Source of the DNA: Clostridiales bacterium
Lineage (GTDB): Bacteria; Bacillota_A; Clostridia; Lachnospirales; Lachnospiraceae
Assembly (NCBI GenBank): GCA_030154385.1
Contig: JASKJZ010000063.1
Span: 1 to 9,818 of the forward strand
Direction: 5' to 3'
DNA length: 9,818 nt
In this document: piece by piece, positions 6,771-9,818 of the stretch
How the letters are laid out: each line of letters opens with the position of its first letter
Position numbering within the stretch: the first letter of the stretch is position 1
Translations under genes and position numbers: made by a program
Notes under the pieces: model-generated
Told to the model about the DNA's origin: nothing
The model's database searches: none
The model's input: the letters and a program-made list of their open reading frames with translations, nothing else

Positions 6771-6776
6771 CCTCCT
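6771..6776 (-). promoter_or_regulatory. Ribosome binding site fixing the start at 6761
   Basis: CCTCCT on the plus strand reads AGGAGG on the minus strand, 9 bases before the ATG. It decides the 209-residue form over the longer 255-residue reading. Confidence 0.85.
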
Positions 6777-6800
6777 ATCTTTGTATTCTAATATGCATTC

Positions 6801-6838
6801 TTTCCAATTCTGGAAAATATATACCATTTCATTTTCCA
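6801..6838. repeat. Overlapping inverted repeats in the divergent intergenic region
   Basis: Three related half-sites occur: TTTCCA (6801-6806), TGGAAAAT (6811-6818) and ATTTTCCA (6831-6838). The first and second form a perfect 6-base inverted repeat with a 4-base gap. The second and third form a perfect 8-base inverted repeat with a 12-base gap. They end at the -35 region of the flavoprotein promoter, so they could be an operator or mutually exclusive RNA hairpins in the leader of the minus-strand gene. No regulator is recognised. Confidence 0.45.
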
Positions 6839-6867
6839 TTGCGTAAGTGATAAAAAATGAGTATAAT
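6839..6867 (+). promoter_or_regulatory. Sigma-A-type promoter of the flavoprotein genes
   Basis: A perfect -10 box TATAAT (6862-6867) lies 17 bases after TTGCGT (6839-6844), a weak -35 that keeps only the TTG. Transcription would start near 6874, about 25 bases before the coding sequence. The weak -35 next to inverted repeats would suit a regulated promoter. Confidence 0.6.
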
Positions 6868-6884
6868 AGCTTAAGATATGTGAA

Positions 6885-6892
6885 AAGGAGGG
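6885..6892 (+). promoter_or_regulatory. Ribosome binding site supporting the TTG start at 6899
   Basis: AAGGAGGG lies 6 bases before TTG 6899. It is a near-perfect Shine-Dalgarno sequence and makes the unusual start codon credible. Confidence 0.8.
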
Positions 6893-6898
6893 CGAACA

Positions 6899-8143
6899 TT
6901 GCAGGATGTTATCATAGTGGGAGCAGGGGCAGCAGGATTAGTTGCGGCAGTTCTTTTGTCTCGCGAAAATATAAATGTTACCCTTTTGGAGCACAACGAT
7001 AAAATTGGTCGAAAGCTCCTTGCGACTGGAAATGGAAAATGTAACTTTACCAATGACGTTCAAGTAAAGGAATGTTACCGAGGAGAAAATCCAGACTTTG
7101 CCTGGCAATTGATTGAGCGTTATGGAAAGAACGAGTTTCTTTTGTTTTTAAATAGCCTTGGGATTCTTCCGAAAAACAAGCAGGGCTATTATTATCCCTA
7201 TAGTGAACAAGCAGCAAGCATTGTAGATGCCTTGCTTACAGAACTATCTCACCAAAGAGTCAAGATAAAGTGCTTAGAGCACGTCGTAAACATCAAGCAG
7301 GACACAGGTGGCTTTACGGTGCAGACAAAGACCTATGCGTACCGCGCAAACCAGGTGATTTTAGCCTGCGGAGGTATGGCGATGCCTTCTCTTGGAAGTG
7401 ATGGAAGCGGCTATGCGCTGGCCAAAAAGCTTGGTCATAAGGTAACCGATTTACAGCCTGCTATGACAGGCTTAAGGGTAGGGCAGAAGGGATTTGATTG
7501 CCTGGCCGGAATCCGTATAAAGGCAGAGCTTACATTAAGTATTGACGGAAAAGTGAAGACACATGAACAAGGAGAACTACAATTTACAGCTTATGGAATC
7601 TCAGGAATTCCTGTTTTTCAGGTAAGCCGCTATGCCACGATGGCACTTATGCAGCAAAAGACGGTGTCCGTGCAACTCGCTCTTTTACCAGCGCTTACAA
7701 AGGAATCACTCGTTCAATATATTGGTCAGCAAAAGAAAACCAATGGATATAAGACACGTTTGCAGGTGTTACAAAATCTAATGGATCCAAAACTAGCCAA
7801 AGAGTTATTAAAACTCGTTGGTTTGCGCTCGGATGGTGCCTTATCCACTACTTCATCCGAAGAAATCCGTCTGCTTGTGAATCAAATCAAGCAATATACG
7901 CTGCCGATTAAGGGAAGCAACGGATTTGAACAGGCGCAGGTCACAGCAGGAGGAGTGGATACCCGTCAGCTATCTCCTGGCACGCTGGAATCCCTTATAT
8001 GCGAAAACTTATATTTAATTGGCGAGCTTGTGGATGTGGACGGTACCTGTGGTGGATACAACCTTCAATGGGCTTATACCAGCGCTAAGGCAGCCACTGA
8101 CGCTATCCTTCAAAAAGTAAGACATAGAAATGAAGAAGTATAA
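6899..8143 (+). CDS. HI0933/BaiN-like FAD-dependent oxidoreductase
   Basis: The 414-residue flavoprotein belongs to the HI0933/YhiN family, which includes proteins named BaiN or 'aminoacetone oxidase family'. The substrate is unknown for most members. The N-terminal Rossmann fold has GAGAAG (8-13) and an acidic residue ending the second strand (E31). The family signature GRKLLATGNGKCNFTN spans 37-52. An inserted beta/alpha domain occupies roughly 190-335, and the FAD-closing motifs QVTAGGV (347-353), LVDVDGTCGGYNLQWA (to about 392) follow. Length and motifs are normal for the family, so it looks functional and cytoplasmic. The TTG start is supported by a strong ribosome binding site and places the dinucleotide motif at the usual distance from the N-terminus. 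The bile-acid role once proposed for BaiN should not be transferred from this resemblance alone. It is followed after 42 bases by another flavoprotein and probably shares its transcript. Confidence 0.88.
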   Translation: MQDVIIVGAGAAGLVAAVLLSRENINVTLLEHNDKIGRKLLATGNGKCNFTNDVQVKECYRGENPDFAWQLIERYGKNEFLLFLNSLGILPKNKQGYYYPYSEQAASIVDALLTELSHQRVKIKCLEHVVNIKQDTGGFTVQTKTYAYRANQVILACGGMAMPSLGSDGSGYALAKKLGHKVTDLQPAMTGLRVGQKGFDCLAGIRIKAELTLSIDGKVKTHEQGELQFTAYGISGIPVFQVSRYATMALMQQKTVSVQLALLPALTKESLVQYIGQQKKTNGYKTRLQVLQNLMDPKLAKELLKLVGLRSDGALSTTSSEEIRLLVNQIKQYTLPIKGSNGFEQAQVTAGGVDTRQLSPGTLESLICENLYLIGELVDVDGTCGGYNLQWAYTSAKAATDAILQKVRHRNEEV

Positions 8144-8185
8144 TGGAAGAAGCATAATTGCTTGCAAACAAGAAAGAGAATAAAA

Positions 8186-9790
8186 ATGTTACGAATTACA
8201 AATATAAAAGTACCGATTGCAAAACTTGCTTCCCTGAAAAAGGAAGATCAGATAACTGCCATTCTAGCCTTTCTAGAGGCCAGGTACCAGATGAAAAAGG
8301 ATCAAATTTTAGATGTTTCCATCCAAAAAAGATCACTGGATGCCAGAAAAAAACAGGATATCCACTATTTATACAGCGTTGATGTAACACTAAAAAAAGA
8401 AACTGTTTTTTTAAAGAAACCCAATATCATGCCAACCCCTATCAAGAGATATGAGACGCAAAAACCAGGAGATGCTCCTCTTTTGTATCGTCCTGTTATT
8501 GTGGGAATGGGGCCGGCTGGTTTGTTTTGTGCACTCGAGCTTGCTAGGCTAGGCTATCGCCCTCTGGTACTTGAGCGGGGAGCAGCGGTTGAAGAAAGAG
8601 CGAGGCAAGTGGAGGTCTTTTGGGAGAAAAACCAACTAGATCCTTCCTCCAATGTACAGTTTGGAGAAGGGGGGGCCGGCACCTTTTCGGATGGAAAGCT
8701 AAATACATTGGTAAAGGACACGTATATGCGAAATCATCGGGTTCTTGAGACCTTTGTTTCCTTTGGTGCACCAGAAGAAATCCAATATCATAACAAGCCG
8801 CATATCGGAACGGACAAGCTTCGCGTTGTCATTCAAAATATGCGAAATGAGATTTTGTCTCTTGGCGGTGAAGTCCGCTTTCATGCGACGGTCACAGACT
8901 TTGTTATCCATGATAATCAAATCCGCGAGGTAGTTGTAAATGAAACCGAACATATTCCCTGCACGGTGCTGGTATTAGCAATTGGGCACAGTGCTAGAGA
9001 TACCTTTACGATGCTGCAAAAGCATAATCTAAGTATGGAAGCAAAAGCCTTTGCAATCGGCGTGCGTATTGAGCATCCGCAGACTCGGATTGGAGAGTCC
9101 CAGTACGGAGATTTTTATCAAAAGCTTCCACCTGCAGATTATAAGCTGACGCATGCTCTGAAAAATGGAAGGGGTATTTACAGCTTTTGTATGTGTCCTG
9201 GTGGATTTGTGGTGAATGCTTCCTCTGAGAAGGGACATCTGGCGGTAAATGGTATGAGCAACCATGACCGGGCAGAGCGAAATGCCAATAGCGCGTTAAT
9301 TGTTACGGTAACACCAGATGACTTTGACGGAGGAGATTGCCTTTCGGGCATTCGGTTCCAAAGAAAGTGGGAAGCGCTTGCTTTTAAAGAGGGGCAAGGA
9401 AATATTCCCATACAGCGCTATGGCGATTTAAAAGAGAATCAAACAACAAAAAATATTGGAACGATAGCCCCCAATTCCAAGGGAGCGGTAACGTTTGGAA
9501 ATCTTAGGAACTGTCTGCCTGCATATGTTGCGGATGGCATAGTGGAGGGAGTCGAAGCTTTTGGCCATATCATCAAGGGCTTTGATGACCCGGATGCAAT
9601 CCTTAGCGGCGTCGAGACCAGAACCTCATCTCCCGTGCGCATCCACCGTGAGGATGGAAGCCTTTTAAGCAATCAAAAGGGTATTTATCCTTGTGGAGAA
9701 GGAGCTGGTTATGCGGGAGGAATCGTATCAGCGGCTATGGATGGTATCAAGGTATTTGAAGCCATTGCTTCAAAATATGCACCCCTATAA
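8186..9790 (+). CDS. COG2509-type FAD-dependent dehydrogenase, function unknown
   Basis: The 534-residue protein fits the COG2509 'uncharacterised FAD-dependent dehydrogenase' family. An N-terminal ferredoxin-like domain (about 1-90, starting MLRITNIKVPI) precedes the FAD-binding fold with GMGPAG (107-112) and E130 at the end of the second strand. The family signature NVQFGEGGAGTFSDGKL lies at 156-172. Near the C-terminus, YPCGEGAGYAGGIVSAAMDG closes over FAD. Length and motifs are complete. No substrate can be inferred. The ATG at 8186 agrees with the family N-terminus but has a weak ribosome binding site (AAGAGA at 8174-8179); the in-frame TTG at 8162, with GGAAGAAG at 8145-8152, would add 8 residues and is a real alternative. 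It lies 42 bases after the other flavoprotein, and no terminator separates them. Confidence 0.86.
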   Translation: MLRITNIKVPIAKLASLKKEDQITAILAFLEARYQMKKDQILDVSIQKRSLDARKKQDIHYLYSVDVTLKKETVFLKKPNIMPTPIKRYETQKPGDAPLLYRPVIVGMGPAGLFCALELARLGYRPLVLERGAAVEERARQVEVFWEKNQLDPSSNVQFGEGGAGTFSDGKLNTLVKDTYMRNHRVLETFVSFGAPEEIQYHNKPHIGTDKLRVVIQNMRNEILSLGGEVRFHATVTDFVIHDNQIREVVVNETEHIPCTVLVLAIGHSARDTFTMLQKHNLSMEAKAFAIGVRIEHPQTRIGESQYGDFYQKLPPADYKLTHALKNGRGIYSFCMCPGGFVVNASSEKGHLAVNGMSNHDRAERNANSALIVTVTPDDFDGGDCLSGIRFQRKWEALAFKEGQGNIPIQRYGDLKENQTTKNIGTIAPNSKGAVTFGNLRNCLPAYVADGIVEGVEAFGHIIKGFDDPDAILSGVETRTSSPVRIHREDGSLLSNQKGIYPCGEGAGYAGGIVSAAMDGIKVFEAIASKYAPL

Positions 9791-9811
9791 AATAGGACGG
9801 AGGATAGAAAC

Positions 9812-9818
9812 GTGTATA
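9812..9818 (+). CDS. Start of a further gene, cut by window edge
   Basis: GGAGG (9799-9803) lies 8 bases before a GTG codon at 9812, and no terminator occurs between it and the preceding stop at 9790. This suggests the flavoprotein operon continues with a GTG-started gene. Only two codons are visible, so nothing can be said about its product. Confidence 0.45.

Noticed and set aside
6789..6796. Minus-strand CATATTA / GCATATT resembling a sigma-G -10 or sigma-E -35 box
   Set aside because: No partner box is found at the required distance: no GHATR 17-18 bases upstream for sigma-G, and no cATAcanT about 14 bases downstream for sigma-E.
6762..6899. 46-residue N-terminal extension of the minus-strand gene
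   Set aside because: It would run through the divergent promoter and the inverted repeats; the internal ATG at 6761 has a perfect AGGAGG at the correct spacing and starts a typical membrane anchor.

Overview
The window looks like chromosomal core DNA of an endospore-forming, moderately AT-rich Firmicute, most likely a clostridium of the Lachnospiraceae type. Supporting evidence is the AGGAGG-type ribosome binding sites, frequent TTG and GTG starts, the sporulation pair yqfC-yqfD in front of phoH and ybeY, and protein sequences that read as clostridial. The taxon is an inference; there is no rRNA or other definitive marker here.

Layout. (1) 2-1369 is the C-terminal half of alanyl-tRNA synthetase (editing domain and C-Ala domain), entering from outside the window. 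(2) rpsU (ribosomal protein S21) is a monocistronic unit with its own strong sigma-A promoter, a hairpin-bearing leader, three consecutive stop codons and a clear intrinsic terminator. (3) 1841-6117 is a tight co-directional cluster: yqfC, yqfD, phoH, a membrane HD-domain protein related to PgpH, and ybeY. Genes overlap or lie within about 30 bases of each other. A candidate sigma-E-like promoter precedes yqfC. (4) A convergent minus-strand gene encodes a one-pass membrane protein whose C-terminus resembles the BofC C-terminal domain. (5) After a 137-base divergent region with a sigma-A-like promoter and overlapping inverted repeats come two plus-strand flavoproteins of different families (HI0933/BaiN-like and COG2509-like). 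The ribosome binding site and start of one more gene lie at the right edge.

How the genes fit together. AlaS, S21, YbeY (rRNA maturation endonuclease) and PhoH (ATPase usually encoded beside YbeY) belong to translation and RNA metabolism. YqfC, YqfD and the BofC-like protein point to sporulation. The HD protein occupies the position of the cyclic-di-AMP phosphodiesterase PgpH, but it lacks the extracellular domain and has lost several predicted metal ligands. That is the most unusual item in an otherwise conventional region. I see no mobile elements, CRISPR arrays, tRNA or rRNA genes, and no gene-free stretch longer than 300 bases. I did not find a convincing new multi-gene system.
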